From Candidatus Kuenenia stuttgartensis (GTDB lineage: Bacteria > Planctomycetota > Planctomycetia > Pirellulales > UBA1268), in the NCBI GenBank assembly GCA_945890755.1, contig CAMDDA010000004.1:1-49449 (forward strand): a DNA stretch of 49,449 nt, given 5' to 3'. Below are positions 8,689 through 17,249 of the stretch, one piece after another. Position 1 is the stretch's first letter, and each line of letters starts with the position of its first letter. The position numbers were made by a program, and so were the translations under genes. The notes beneath the pieces were generated by a model. That model worked only from the letters and a program-made list of their open reading frames with translations, did not search any database and was not told the DNA's origin.

Positions 8689-8837
8689 ACGGTGGCCAGG
8701 CCGATGGCAGCGGGATCCTCGTGCCGCGTGGCGGCGAACACGAGGCTCGCGAGCGCGAGGAGCGGTAGCCCGAAGAACACGCCGGGCACACGGTCGGCGA
8801 GTTGTGCCAGAAGCAGCGTCGGCAGCATGTCGAACAT
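8613..8837 (-). CDS. Small two-helix membrane protein overlapping the rlmN 3' end
   Basis: Protein of 74 residues with two hydrophobic segments, about 17-34 (VPGVFFGLPLLALASLVF) and 50-72 (AVWLGGILGVVLAAVLLFGSF), separated by a short charged loop. No family was recognised. It follows the 241-residue membrane protein gene (stop at 8880) by 42 bases on the same strand and is probably in the same operon. Its last 76 bases overlap the end of rlmN head-on. A start nine bases further in (MLPTLLL) is possible; neither start has a clear ribosome binding site. Confidence 0.6.
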   Translation of the reverse strand: MFDMLPTLLLAQLADRVPGVFFGLPLLALASLVFAATRHEDPAAIGLATVHWAVWLGGILGVVLAAVLLFGSFV

Positions 8838-8879
8838 CGGAGGCTTTCCCTTTCCCTGGGTGGTGCGGCGCGGCTGCCG

Positions 8880-9605
8880 CTAGGTCTTCTGCGCAGCCGG
8901 CTCCCCGCCGCTGCCCGCTCCCTCGTCCGTGGCCTGATCCGCGGACTGTTTCCCGTCCTTGCCATTTGATTTCTTCGACTTGGCGTCTGCCGCCTCACGG
9001 AGCGGACCGGCCCACGCGTCGTACACGACCAGCAGGTTGAGCATGCCTGCGAGCACGGTGTAGAGCGTGCCGATGTCGAATCCGCGGCCGAGCCGTTCGT
9101 GCCAGACCGAGAGTTGGTCGATCGTGCATTGCTTGAATGGCGGCCGGTCCACGAATGCCTTGCGTTCGAGGCTCGGTTCGGTGGCGAGGACTCGCTCCGC
9201 GTAGGCAGCCGAGACGAACTGCCCCTGTTTCAGTGGCGGCGCGAACCATCCGCTCGCAAAGTAGGTCTGGCGGGCGGAGCCATTCAATCGCATGGACTGC
9301 AGCATGGCGGGCACGGCAACGGCGCCGATGCCCGCCTGGCCGAGGAACGCCAGCCGCGTCTCGCCCGGCCGCCACGAGGCATAGACGACGCGACCGTCGC
9401 CGAGCCAGAGGCCGACGATCAACGCCGCGAGTAGGCCGCCCATGAATAGGCCGCCTTTCGTCGTGCGGCGCTGATAGAGCTGGCCGAGGCCGGGCACGAG
9501 CCAGGAGAGCACAGCTGCCAGAGCGGGATTGCGCAGGTCGATCGTCGAGCCGTCATCCGGCGAGATGGCGACGAATCGCGGTGGTGCGGAGTCCTGACGG
9601 CCCAC
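8880..9605 (-). CDS. Membrane protein with TM2-like N-terminal domain
   Basis: Protein of 241 residues. Residues about 24-70 read as two helices around LSWLVPGLGQLYQRRTTKGGLF, a pattern like the TM2/DUF6677-type domain in which a Pro-Gly turn is followed by a polar GQ(L/F)Y motif. A further hydrophobic segment is near GIGAVAVPAML and a last one near GTLYTVLAGMLNLLVVY. The C-terminal 40 residues are a hydrophilic Lys/Ser/Gly/Glu-rich tail. Function is unknown. It and the following small membrane gene form a minus-strand pair that converges with rlmN. Confidence 0.75.
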   Translation of the reverse strand: MGRQDSAPPRFVAISPDDGSTIDLRNPALAAVLSWLVPGLGQLYQRRTTKGGLFMGGLLAALIVGLWLGDGRVVYASWRPGETRLAFLGQAGIGAVAVPAMLQSMRLNGSARQTYFASGWFAPPLKQGQFVSAAYAERVLATEPSLERKAFVDRPPFKQCTIDQLSVWHERLGRGFDIGTLYTVLAGMLNLLVVYDAWAGPLREAADAKSKKSNGKDGKQSADQATDEGAGSGGEPAAQKT

Positions 9606-9753
9606 GGCGCATACCTGTGACGAAGGGAAGTCGGAAGTCTATGGCATCGGACCGGGCCCTGGAATGACCGGGCGTAGCGTGGCCGGTTTGCAGCGGTGTC
9701 GATTTGCTACGATCAGTATCTGTTTCCCAGTTTGCCTCAAAGGCGCCATCGTG

Positions 9754-10092
9754 ATGCATCGCAGGCTGTTCGTCACCGCCGCGTTTTTTTTCGTGGGCGG
9801 GTGTTCGTCCAAAAAAACCAAGTCCGGGCTCGATCGTTTACCGGCGGCTCCCGCAGGGGCCCGCAAGCGGATGAAGGGCCCGCAGACGATGGGCAACCTG
9901 CTCGTCGCCAGCTACATCGACGACCTCAAGAGCCCGCAGGCTCAGAAGCGGATGCGGGCTGCCGAGGAGCTCGGCAACATGGGCGACGGTGCGAAGTCGG
10001 CCCTCCCCGCGCTCCAGAAGCTCACATCCGACAAGGATCCGAAGGTGAGCGCCGCGGCGAAGCAGGCGATCACGTCGATCAAGAAGAAATAG
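9754..10092 (+). CDS. Small lipoprotein with HEAT-like repeat
   Basis: Protein of 112 residues. The N-terminus MHRRLFVTAAFFFVGGC is a lipoprotein signal with lipobox VGGC, so the mature protein would be acylated at Cys17. Residues about 62-108 (QKRMRAAEELGNMGDGAKSA onward, then DKDPKVSAAAKQAI) form a pair of helices like a HEAT repeat, a protein-protein contact module. ATG 9754 was chosen over upstream in-frame codons because the signal peptide begins there; GTG 9751 directly precedes it. It converges with the ATPase gene at 10098, five bases away. Confidence 0.75.
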   Translation: MHRRLFVTAAFFFVGGCSSKKTKSGLDRLPAAPAGARKRMKGPQTMGNLLVASYIDDLKSPQAQKRMRAAEELGNMGDGAKSALPALQKLTSDKDPKVSAAAKQAITSIKKK

Positions 10093-10097
10093 GCGAT

Positions 10098-10988
10098 CTA
10101 GTCCCAGAGCCGCCGGACGACCTGGAACCGTGGGGCTTGGGCTGCAGTTGGCGACGCGGCGGCCTGGTCGTCGTGCTGCCGCTCGTCGGTCCACGTCGGG
10201 GCCAGCTCGCGCCAGACCCGTTCGACGGTGGCCGCATCGACCCGCTCGGCGGCGTCGCCTGCCGCGGCGACGAGGGCGAGCCGAGCGAGCGTGACCACCG
10301 TGCGGGGCACGCCGCCGGCAAACCGGCTCAGTGTCGCCACGGCCTCGGGAGAAAAGCCGTCATCAACGCCGCCGGCGCGGCGGAGTTCGTGGGCGAGGAA
10401 GGCGGCGACTTCGGCCTCACTCCATGGCGTCAGTTCAATCCGCACGGCCGCCCGTCTTCGCACGGCAGCAGGCACGGCGGCGAGGCCCGCAGGTGAGGCG
10501 GTGGCGACCACGAGCGTGCGGGAAAAACGGGGCTCGACCGCGGCCACGAGCCGCTCGATGCCCTCGACGGCATCGGCAGGGCCGAGATCGATGTCGTCGA
10601 AGATGAGTGCCGTCGGCCGCTCCATGAGCGCGTTCTCACGGAGCCTGTTCTCGAGCTTCTGCCAGGCCCGCAGCGGCTCCGCGCGGCTGAGCGGATCGAG
10701 CGGCAGGCGTTCCAGGAGCAGGTCGAGCCACTCGCCGGTCGGCAGGCCGCGCAGGGACAGCACTGCCACTTCTGCTCCCAGCCCGCCGAGGCGGCGGGCG
10801 GCAACGGCGGCGAGGTGGCTCTTCCCCATGCCGGAGTCGCCCACCACGAGGCATGACCGCTGCCGCTCTTCGACCACCCACTCCAGCCGCGCCAACGCCT
10901 CTTCCTGCACGGCCCCGCAGTAGAAGGACTCCGGCTCCAGGCTGCCGGTGAAGGGTGGGTCGGTGAACGTGAGGCGGTCGCGTACCAT
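10098..10988 (-). CDS. AAA ATPase of the ExeA/MshM type
   Basis: Protein of 296 residues. Walker A lies at residues 50-57 (GDSGMGKS), Walker B is ALIFDDIDL, and a sensor region LVVATASPAGLAAVP follows, then a C-terminal helical lid with a GVPRTVVTLARLAL motif. The start region (FTGSLEPESFYCGAVQEEALARLEWVVEERQR) matches the ExeA/GspA group, which helps assemble type II secretion or pilus machines in some bacteria. The peptidoglycan-binding domain of full ExeA is absent. ATG 10988 was chosen over an open frame to 11051. It is divergent from rsmE. A link to the pseudopilin-like genes at 13.4-18.7 kb is possible but unproven. Confidence 0.78.
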   Translation of the reverse strand: MVRDRLTFTDPPFTGSLEPESFYCGAVQEEALARLEWVVEERQRSCLVVGDSGMGKSHLAAVAARRLGGLGAEVAVLSLRGLPTGEWLDLLLERLPLDPLSRAEPLRAWQKLENRLRENALMERPTALIFDDIDLGPADAVEGIERLVAAVEPRFSRTLVVATASPAGLAAVPAAVRRRAAVRIELTPWSEAEVAAFLAHELRRAGGVDDGFSPEAVATLSRFAGGVPRTVVTLARLALVAAAGDAAERVDAATVERVWRELAPTWTDERQHDDQAAASPTAAQAPRFQVVRRLWD

Positions 10989-11059
10989 GGGCGGAGTGTA
11001 GCGACGGAACTGCGGCCGGTCAGGACGAACTTCGCCGCGAAAACAAGGCATCCGGCCAC

Positions 11060-11767
11060 ATGAGTGAACGCTTCTTCATCCCGAGTCCGCCGGCGGACGG
11101 TCGCGTCGTGCTGACCGGCGACGAAGCGCGGCACCTGGTGCGCGTCCTGAGGGCGAGTGTCGGGGACGACGTCGTCGTGTTCTCAGGCGCGGGGGTCGAG
11201 TGGCCCGCGCGGATCACCCGGCTCGGCCGCGACGAAGCCGAGCTCGAAACGGAGCCGGCCCGTCACGATCCGCCCGCAGTGGGCCCTGCGGTGTCGATCG
11301 CCGTGGCGTTGCCGAAGGGAGAGCGGCAGAAGTGGCTCGTCGAGAAGCTGACGGAACTCGGCGTGGCCCGGCTCATCCCTTTGGAGACCGAGCGAGGCGT
11401 GGCGGAGGCGACGCCGGCGGCCTGTGAGCGACTGCGGCGGGGTGTGATCGAGGCCTGCAAGCAATGCGGCCGCAACCAACTGATGACAATCGGTGAGCCC
11501 CGGTCGGTGACGACGGCGGTCGCCAGCATGCCGCCTGGCAGCCGCGCGGTCATCGCCGATCCGGGCGGCATATCGCTCGACCCGCGCGGCCTGGCCACCG
11601 ATGCGACGAACCTCCTCGCGCTCGTCGGTCCCGAAGGGGGCTTCACCGCTGCGGAGATCGCCGCGGCCGAGCAGGCGGGCGCGATCCGCGTCGGCCTCGG
11701 CCCGCACATCCTCCGGATCGAGACGGCCGCGATCGCCCTCGCGGCGCGGCTGGCAGGAGACGGTTGA
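11060..11767 (+). CDS. rsmE: 16S rRNA (uracil-1498-N3)-methyltransferase
   Basis: SPOUT-class methyltransferase of 235 residues that uses S-adenosylmethionine to methylate N3 of U1498 in 16S rRNA. It has the N-terminal PUA-like domain (GDEARHLVRVLRASVGDDV) and the catalytic trefoil-knot segment LALVGPEGGFTAAEI through GPHILRIETAAI. The motif ALPKGERQKWLVEKLTELGV is diagnostic of RsmE. The length is normal for the family. It begins 71 bases from the divergent ATPase start. Confidence 0.94.
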   Translation: MSERFFIPSPPADGRVVLTGDEARHLVRVLRASVGDDVVVFSGAGVEWPARITRLGRDEAELETEPARHDPPAVGPAVSIAVALPKGERQKWLVEKLTELGVARLIPLETERGVAEATPAACERLRRGVIEACKQCGRNQLMTIGEPRSVTTAVASMPPGSRAVIADPGGISLDPRGLATDATNLLALVGPEGGFTAAEIAAAEQAGAIRVGLGPHILRIETAAIALAARLAGDG

Positions 11768-11853
11768 CAAGAAATGAACACAAGTATAGATATTGGTTTG
11801 AGCGGCGAGAAGCCTTCGAGCAGTGAACACAGCCCCGCGTGGGAGCAGGCGTC

Positions 11854-12525
11854 ATGGCGAGTGTGATCTTCGAGGAACGGGTGGAGGTGCCGCTCGGCCT
11901 CACGGGACTCGCCGACTTTCGGCGGTGGTCCGTGTCTCCCGACTTTCCCGAGACGGGCCGCATCGACTTTCTCGCCGGTACTATCGAGGTCGATATGTCC
12001 CCGGAAGACATCTTCTGTCATGGCGTGCTCAAGGCCGAAGTGGCGGCCGTGCTCCAGCGGCGAATCAAGGACCACACGCTCGGGCTGCTGCTCATCGACT
12101 CGACGCGAGTCGTCTGCGAGCAGGCTCAGCTTTCAGTCGAACCGGACATCGTGTTCGTGTCGCACGCATCCCTGCGAGAGGGGCGTGTCCGGCTCGTGCC
12201 GAAGGCGTCGGGTGAGCCGGGACGGTTCGTGGAGATCGATGGGCCACCCGACATCGTGGTCGAGATCGTCAGCGACACGTCGGTCGAGAAGGACACTGTC
12301 CGGCTTCCGCAGGCCTACCATGCGGCAGGTGTGCGGGAGTTCTGGCTGCTCGACGCCCGCGTCCGGCCGGCGACGTTCCGGATCCAGCGGTGGACCCCCG
12401 CCGGCTTCGTGCCGGTCGCCGGCGTGGAGGGCCGGCAGTGGTCCGAGCCGCTCGGCTGTGGCTACCGCCTCGAGAGCCGCGGGAACTCCCTCGGCGGCCA
12501 GGACTTTGACCTCGTCGAAGGGTGA
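11854..12525 (+). CDS. Uma2 family (DUF820) endonuclease-fold protein
   Basis: Protein of 223 residues with the PD-(D/E)XK-like fold of the Uma2 group, common in Cyanobacteria and Planctomycetota. The core motifs are visible: SVEPDIVFVS, then PPDIVVEIVSDTSVEKD, where the Asp, Glu and Lys of the presumed active site lie, and the FWLLDARVR strand. Enzymatic activity of this family has rarely been shown. ATG 11854 was preferred to GTG 11839. The 86 bases before it include an AT-rich patch (about 11768-11805) that may hold a promoter. It converges with the PEP-CTERM gene at 12585. Confidence 0.88.
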   Translation: MASVIFEERVEVPLGLTGLADFRRWSVSPDFPETGRIDFLAGTIEVDMSPEDIFCHGVLKAEVAAVLQRRIKDHTLGLLLIDSTRVVCEQAQLSVEPDIVFVSHASLREGRVRLVPKASGEPGRFVEIDGPPDIVVEIVSDTSVEKDTVRLPQAYHAAGVREFWLLDARVRPATFRIQRWTPAGFVPVAGVEGRQWSEPLGCGYRLESRGNSLGGQDFDLVEG

Positions 12526-12535
12526 TGCGGAGGTG

Positions 12536-12577
12536 GCCGCAGCGGGCCGTCAGTCGCAGCAGGGACACCGCTGCGGC
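12536..12577. terminator. Stem-loop between convergent genes
   Basis: Perfect 10-base arms (GCCGCAGCGG at 12536-12545 and its complement at 12568-12577) surround a 22-base loop. They lie in the short gap between the convergent Uma2 and PEP-CTERM genes. There is no clear U-tract on either strand, so it may only slow RNA polymerase or protect 3' ends. Confidence 0.4.
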
Positions 12578-12584
12578 ACGTCGA

Positions 12585-13346
12585 TCACGAGCGTCGCCGG
12601 CGATCTCGGCGCCGCACGAGGCTGTGTCGCCACCGCCATCCGGCCGCTGCGAATGCGGCGCCAACTAGTGCAAGAGTGGACGGTTCCGGCACGGCCGTGG
12701 CAGCCAGTCGATCGACACCGTCGTTGTAGTTGGTGGAGTTGGTGATGCCCCAATTCAAGACGACGAGAAACGGGTCGCTCGGTTGGGCCGCAAACGACAT
12801 CGGATCGGTGCTCTCCAGTCTCGCCCACAGCCCGTACAAGCCGCTCTGATCAGGGTCGAGAATTTCCCAGACCACGTGGTGATGCGACGTGAACGACGCG
12901 AGGAGCGACGGGTTCACCCCGGTGATCCCGGAAGGGTTCTCGGCATCGGCGGCCGCGACGGTCGTGGTGCCGCCGATGCTGTCGATCACGAGGCTGGCGT
13001 TCGGTGTCGGAAGCGGAGCGGTCTCGTCGGTTTGGGGGTTCCAGTAGAGCAGCGGCGCGAGAAATCGAATATCGAGCGACGTACCGGATGGCAGGCTGGA
13101 AGCGCGAGTCCAGCCCGGTGTGCCGTCGTTGAGAATGAATCCGCTGTCATTGACGAAGAGTTCCTCTGTGTCGAAATTCCGATACACCTTGGGAGAGACC
13201 GTGATCTTTCCCGTGGCAGTGTCGTAGCCGACGAGAAAGGGGGTTCCGTGTCCGGCCGCATGCCGCGGCAGGCCCGCCGCGACCAGGAGGCACGACGCGG
13301 TGATCACGGGCAGGAACGACACTCTCGGCGCGAATACCTGTGGCAT
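12585..13346 (-). CDS. PEP-CTERM protein, HGTPF-type
   Basis: Exported protein of 253 residues. The signal peptide runs from MPQVFAPRVSFLPV to about HAAG, leaving a mature N-terminus near GHGTPFLVGYDTATG. The C-terminus has the sorting signal: VPEPSTLAL, a hydrophobic stretch and a basic tail (RHSLVRRRDRRRR). In bacteria with exosortase such tails are cleaved and the protein is released or anchored outside. The body is predicted beta-rich with no domain I can name. The TTG at 13364 is in frame, but ATG 13346 directly precedes the signal peptide. It is the last gene of the minus-strand cluster that starts at 20485. Confidence 0.82.
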   Translation of the reverse strand: MPQVFAPRVSFLPVITASCLLVAAGLPRHAAGHGTPFLVGYDTATGKITVSPKVYRNFDTEELFVNDSGFILNDGTPGWTRASSLPSGTSLDIRFLAPLLYWNPQTDETAPLPTPNASLVIDSIGGTTTVAAADAENPSGITGVNPSLLASFTSHHHVVWEILDPDQSGLYGLWARLESTDPMSFAAQPSDPFLVVLNWGITNSTNYNDGVDRLAATAVPEPSTLALVGAAFAAAGWRWRHSLVRRRDRRRRS

Positions 13347-13427
13347 CGGTTCGATTCTCTTCAAGGGGTGACGGAGAAGGGCTGAATGGCTCGGGCGTGT
13401 TGTCTGGGAGGTCGCATCGCTTTTGAT

Positions 13428-14201
13428 TCATTGCATTCGAGGAAAGGCATCGGGCATGGCGAAGTTCGAATCCGTGGGTGATCGAACCGCTGTGACCCAC
13501 CCCTGCACGGTCTCGGCGGGAACGCACTCGACATGCCCATCGAGGCACAGGTAGTGGGCGTGGCCGCTGTGGAGGCGGTCGGTGGTGCCAGCCGCGGCAC
13601 CGCCCACCCCTACCGGCACGACCACTTCACCGGGATGGATTTCCAGGCGGATGCGTGACCAGATCCAGCCTGCCGTGCGTTGCTCGCGGGAGAAGTTCAT
13701 CGGGCTGAACCAATCGTTTGGATGGGCGTGGTCGTTCTCGGGAGCGGGGTCGCGGCGCGGGGAGACCTCGAACGCGAAGATCGTCCGCGATGTGGCGGTC
13801 ACCTGGCGCATTCGCGAAACTGCCCCGGGCACGTCCATCGTGAGATACGAACTGACCATGTAGCTGGTTGCCCGGTTCGCGAGCCGTTCGGCCGCCCGGG
13901 CATCACTTGGGCAGATCCGCACTGCATCGCAATCCTCCAGCCAGGGAGCCACCGTATAGACCCAGGACTGTGAGTTGCCTTGCGCATCCTGCTCGTGATC
14001 CGTTCGCGGAAACCGCCCTTGATGGGCGTCGGTGTAGCCGATCACTGCAAGCCCAAGCTGGCGCAGGTTGCTCGCACACTGCGTCCGGCGGGCAGCTGCG
14101 CGGGCAGACTGCACCACCGGAAGCAGCAACGCGACGAGCGTGCCGATGATCGCGATGACCACCAGCAGTTCCACAAGCGTGAAGGCTCGGGCGCGGATCA
14201 C
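13428..14201 (-). CDS. DUF1559 pseudopilin-like protein (short form)
   Basis: Protein of 257 residues with a type IV pilin-like N-terminal segment, [34 protein letters not shown], and the DUF1559 body ([15 protein letters not shown], and the C-terminal [14 protein letters not shown]). The prepilin peptidase would cut before the Phe. The residue at -1 is Ala, where the usual one, seen in the paralogue at 17696-18679, is Gly. The start is GTG at 14201, four bases after the stop of the upstream PEP-CTERM gene, so the pair is probably translated from one message. DUF1559 proteins are greatly expanded in Planctomycetota and their exact role is unsettled; secretion or surface display is inferred from the pilin signal. 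Confidence 0.88.
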   Translation of the reverse strand: MIRARAFTLVELLVVIAIIGTLVALLLPVVQSARAAARRTQCASNLRQLGLAVIGYTDAHQGRFPRTDHEQDAQGNSQSWVYTVAPWLEDCDAVRICPSDARAAERLANRATSYMVSSYLTMDVPGAVSRMRQVTATSRTIFAFEVSPRRDPAPENDHAHPNDWFSPMNFSREQRTAGWIWSRIRLEIHPGEVVVPVGVGGAAAGTTDRLHSGHAHYLCLDGHVECVPAETVQGWVTAVRSPTDSNFAMPDAFPRMQ

Positions 14202-14204
14202 CGG

Positions 14205-15131
14205 TCACGCCTTACGGGCTTGAGGCTGGTTGCGAACGTGTCGGAGGCGCCGCCGGGTGATCCAGTAGATCCCGGCGCTTCCGATCACCCCGAGCACAAC
14301 GGCGCTCGGCTCGGGCACTGGGGCTACCGTGACCGTGAGACCGTACGTCGGAAATCTGTTCCCTTCCGCACCGAACGTTTCGGTCTCGGTGAGCTGCGCC
14401 GCGTAATTCGCGCCGCCAACGAAGATGGAGTAGTCGCCGGGGGCGAGATTCCACAATGTCGTGGTGACGAATCCGTCAGCGTTCCCGTCTCCCACCAGCC
14501 CCGGTGTGGCGCCGAAGTTCGTGGACGACCCGTCGGCCGCATAGCCCGCGAAGCTGAAGCTCCGCAGCGAGTCGGAACCACTCGAGGCAGCCGGGTAGTC
14601 GGTGAGGCTGTTGCCGATCGACCACGCCCCGAGAGCATTGAGCGAGCCCTCCTTGCCCGAGCCGCCGAGGCCCGTGCCGGCCGACGTGCCGAACGTCGTG
14701 ATCAGCCACTCGACCGACAGGCTGGAGTGGTCATGCGCCAGGGGGCTCGACGTGTGCGAGAGCCCCGAGAACACCGAAAAGGCAGGCAGCAGCGTGTCAT
14801 GATTTCCGGTCTGCTGACCAGGCGCCGTGCCTGTCACGAGGTTCTGCCGCTGGGCGGTGATCGCGACGCTTTGCGTGCCGGTAAGCGTAAACCGAAAGGC
14901 CCGAAAGCGATGGCTGTCGCCCCAGTCGCCGTCGGTCGCATCGGCCCAGCCGAAGCTGCTTGAGACCGTCTGGTTGGTGATCGTCGAGCCCGACGTCGTG
15001 ATCGTGCCGAAGTTACGGCCGGAGTAGCTGATGTGGGCGAACGCCGGCGATGCGAAAACCGTGGCGAACGCCGCCGCGGCCGCCAGTGCAGCAGTCTGTC
15101 TGCAGAACAAAGAACCCGTCGAACGAATCAT
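14205..15131 (-). CDS. PEP-CTERM protein of the first module
   Basis: Exported protein of 308 residues. A signal peptide (MIRSTGSLFCRQ, then an Ala-rich core ending ASPAFA) is followed by a mature start HISYSGRNFG. The C-terminal sorting tag is VPEPSAVVL, a hydrophobic run with ITRRRLRH, and a basic tail. The body is Ser/Thr/Gly-rich with blocks such as SHRFRAFRFTLTGTQSVAI and LAPGDYSIFVGGANYAA, which resemble a beta-sandwich that could bind ligand or carbohydrate; this is inference only. ATG 15131 has an AAGGAG site seven bases upstream. It lies between a Cys-rich gene (upstream) and a DUF1559 gene (downstream), the same order as in the second module. Confidence 0.85.
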   Translation of the reverse strand: MIRSTGSLFCRQTAALAAAAAFATVFASPAFAHISYSGRNFGTITTSGSTITNQTVSSSFGWADATDGDWGDSHRFRAFRFTLTGTQSVAITAQRQNLVTGTAPGQQTGNHDTLLPAFSVFSGLSHTSSPLAHDHSSLSVEWLITTFGTSAGTGLGGSGKEGSLNALGAWSIGNSLTDYPAASSGSDSLRSFSFAGYAADGSSTNFGATPGLVGDGNADGFVTTTLWNLAPGDYSIFVGGANYAAQLTETETFGAEGNRFPTYGLTVTVAPVPEPSAVVLGVIGSAGIYWITRRRLRHVRNQPQARKA

Positions 15132-15300
15132 CTGAATCTCCTTGTGATTCCGTCGGTCCACGGCGCGGCCATGGGGATTGACGGCTGATCAGGCTGCGGT
15201 CCGATCCCGCGGGCAGACACGCTGTCGGCCGGCGGCGGAAACGCTTGGAACTGGTGAGACGCCATGACGCGGGGCCGTTCGGTCCCGCGGCTCGACCAGA

Positions 15301-16017
15301 TCAGGCCCTTGGTGGCGGCGCGTCGGGGGCGGATCGCACACCAAAGACGGCCGTATCGAGGAACACGGTGGTTTCGAAGGGCACGGCCGCAAACGTGAGG
15401 CTCACTGGTGGTGGCGGGAGCGAGCCGCCGACTGCGAGCCACTGCGTGAGGATGCCGCCGCAGGCGAGCATCGCCTGGAGCGTCACGGTGCGCATTCGCG
15501 AAGGAGACGGCGTGGGTTCGTCGGGGCTCGTAGGCAGAGAGGCGGGCTCGGAATCGTCGCCAGTGGGCTCGGCTGCCAGCGATTGGTAGTCGGCGCAGAC
15601 ATCGGGCTCATTCGCGAGAGTTCGGGACGGAACACCGTAATCGCTGCAGCAGGTCGGCTTCTTCGCGGCACAGCATCCGCCGGCCGGCGCTGTCGGGGCG
15701 GCATCGGCCGCGACCCGACGTTCGAGCGCGACCAGAACGGCCGGTTCGACGCTGTGGGCCTTGGCCCAGGCGAGCCGCTCGGCCGGCGTGTGGCAGCAGC
15801 AGTTGGCGAAGCACTGTTCGGCCGTCGCGCAGCCGCAAGGCTTGTCCATGCAGGGAAACGGCCGCGAGCGATCCTTGGCTGCGAGCCGCGTGTCGGCCAC
15901 CGCGTCACCGCGCGGCGCCAACATGCCCATGGGCAGCGGCAGGCCGCTGGCGAGGAGCGCATAGCCCACAACCATCAGCCATGTGGTCACCCGGCGCAGC
16001 CCTGTCAGCGTGTTCAT
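15301..16017 (-). CDS. Cysteine-rich membrane-associated protein, copy A
   Basis: Protein of 238 residues; no known family recognised. An N-terminal hydrophobic segment (WLMVVGYALLASGLPLPMGML) would serve as signal or anchor. The central part has the dense cysteine block CGCATAEQCFANCCCHTPAE followed by RLAWAKAHSVEP, and further on GGCCAAKKPTCCSDYGV. A second hydrophobic stretch (LQAMLACGGILTQWLAVGG) lies near residue 185. It ends APDAPPPRA. The cysteines and nearby His suggest metal or cluster binding on the outer face of the inner membrane, but this is inference. About 560 bp of its DNA is nearly identical to copy B at 19757-20485. It heads the first PEP-CTERM/DUF1559 module. Confidence 0.72.
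   Translation of the reverse strand: MNTLTGLRRVTTWLMVVGYALLASGLPLPMGMLAPRGDAVADTRLAAKDRSRPFPCMDKPCGCATAEQCFANCCCHTPAERLAWAKAHSVEPAVLVALERRVAADAAPTAPAGGCCAAKKPTCCSDYGVPSRTLANEPDVCADYQSLAAEPTGDDSEPASLPTSPDEPTPSPSRMRTVTLQAMLACGGILTQWLAVGGSLPPPPVSLTFAAVPFETTVFLDTAVFGVRSAPDAPPPRA
15413..15967. repeat. Direct repeat, copy A (Cys-rich gene core)
   Basis: The DNA from the GGCGGGAG at 15413 to about 15967 matches 19872-20435 almost base for base, in the same orientation and about 4.46 kb apart. The differences I noticed are scattered single bases and a short in-frame insertion in copy B (KAKRKPS against KKPT). Similarity falls away sharply outside this block, even though both flanks belong to the same gene. 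Confidence 0.85.
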
Positions 16018-16090
16018 ACGGACTAGGCTACAACCCCGCCCAACCCCGGTCAAACGCCGGCCCGCCCGCAGCCTGCCTATCGCGGTGCCT

Positions 16091-17239
16091 TTAGTCGCGC
16101 CCTTGCGTTTCCTTGGCGGTGCACTCTCCGAGGAGTTTTTTGGCGTCCGAGTCCTCCGGGGCGATCGCCAGTGCCCGCCGGCAATGGGATTCCGCGGCCG
16201 TCCGATCCCCGGTTGCGAGCAGCGCCCTGGCCAGATCCATATGCCCCTTCACGAATTCGGGATGGGCGGCCACGGTAAACCGCATGAGGTCGATCGCGAC
16301 TGCCGGATCGCGGCCATACGCGAGCAGCCATGCGGCTGACATCGCCAAGCCGTGCTCCTCCATCATCAGTCGATCGTCCCCGGTCGTCTCAGCTAGGAGC
16401 GCCGGGTAGCGGGCAACAGCCGCCTCGATGCCGTCGCTGCGAATCATCTCGACGAGCCGCACGATCGTCCACGGCTTGGCGGGGTGGATGCGGCCACGCA
16501 GGATGACGACCCCCCGCGGATCGGGAGCGAGCAGCGTTTCCGCGTCGGCGCGAAAACCGACGAACGGATCGTACTCGATGTACGTGGCAACCCGTCGGGC
16601 TGCTTCCGGCCCCTTCAACCGCCAGACCGCGTGGAGCGCTCCGTCGATGCCGGCGGAGATGCCGGCGGCCGTGACGATTCTCCCAGTGTCGACGAACTTC
16701 GCATCCCCGTGGCACTTCGCCGCCGGTGCAATGAACTTCAGGAGGGCGACGTTGTCGTGGTGCGTGGTGACATCGAGCCCGTCGAGCAGTTGCAACTTGC
16801 CGAGAATCGAGGCACCGTTGCAGACCGAGAGCACCAGCCGCGCCGTGCTGGCTCGAGCGGCGATCCACTTCATCAGGTGCGGGTCGTCCATCGCCGCCTC
16901 GACGGCACCGCCCGGAATCACGAGCACGTCGGCTGCCGGGTTCTCGGCAACGTCGATCGGTGGCACGAGCCCGAGCCGACCGATGCTCTCGACTGGCGTC
17001 CGGGCTGATCCCACCCACGAGACGTCGAATAGCGGTGCTCCCTGCTCGTCGCGGGCGCGTGCGAACACCTCCGCCGGTCCGGCTGCGTCGAGCAGCTCGA
17101 CTCCCGGAAACAGCACCACCGCCACGCGAGTCACCTCGGCCGCGGGATCACGGCCCCAGGAGCGGTTCGGCGTGAGCACCGGCGTGACAACGAGGCAGAG
17201 CAACGGAAGCAGCAAGCGAAGGGAGGGTGTCGTGGTCAT
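16091..17239 (-). CDS. Exported DJ-1/PfpI domain protein with C-terminal TPR
   Basis: Protein of 382 residues. Residues 1-29 form a signal peptide (LLLPLLCLVVTP core). Residues about 35-215 are a DJ-1/PfpI glutamine-amidotransferase-like domain with LFPGVELLDAAGPAEVFARA at its start and the nucleophile-elbow cysteine C140 in LSVCNGASILG. About 300-375 fold as tetratricopeptide repeats (AHPEFVKGHMDLARALLATGDRTAAESHCRRALAIAPED). A linker of about 80 residues (IHPAKPWTIVRLVEMIRSDG) joins them. Known relatives of the first domain include isonitrile hydratase and AraC-type regulators such as GlxA, but here there is no helix-turn-helix. It lies between the two modules, 10 bases after the lipoprotein gene. 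Confidence 0.85.
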   Translation of the reverse strand: MTTTPSLRLLLPLLCLVVTPVLTPNRSWGRDPAAEVTRVAVVLFPGVELLDAAGPAEVFARARDEQGAPLFDVSWVGSARTPVESIGRLGLVPPIDVAENPAADVLVIPGGAVEAAMDDPHLMKWIAARASTARLVLSVCNGASILGKLQLLDGLDVTTHHDNVALLKFIAPAAKCHGDAKFVDTGRIVTAAGISAGIDGALHAVWRLKGPEAARRVATYIEYDPFVGFRADAETLLAPDPRGVVILRGRIHPAKPWTIVRLVEMIRSDGIEAAVARYPALLAETTGDDRLMMEEHGLAMSAAWLLAYGRDPAVAIDLMRFTVAAHPEFVKGHMDLARALLATGDRTAAESHCRRALAIAPEDSDAKKLLGECTAKETQGRD

Positions 17240-17249
17240 GGCTGGTGCC

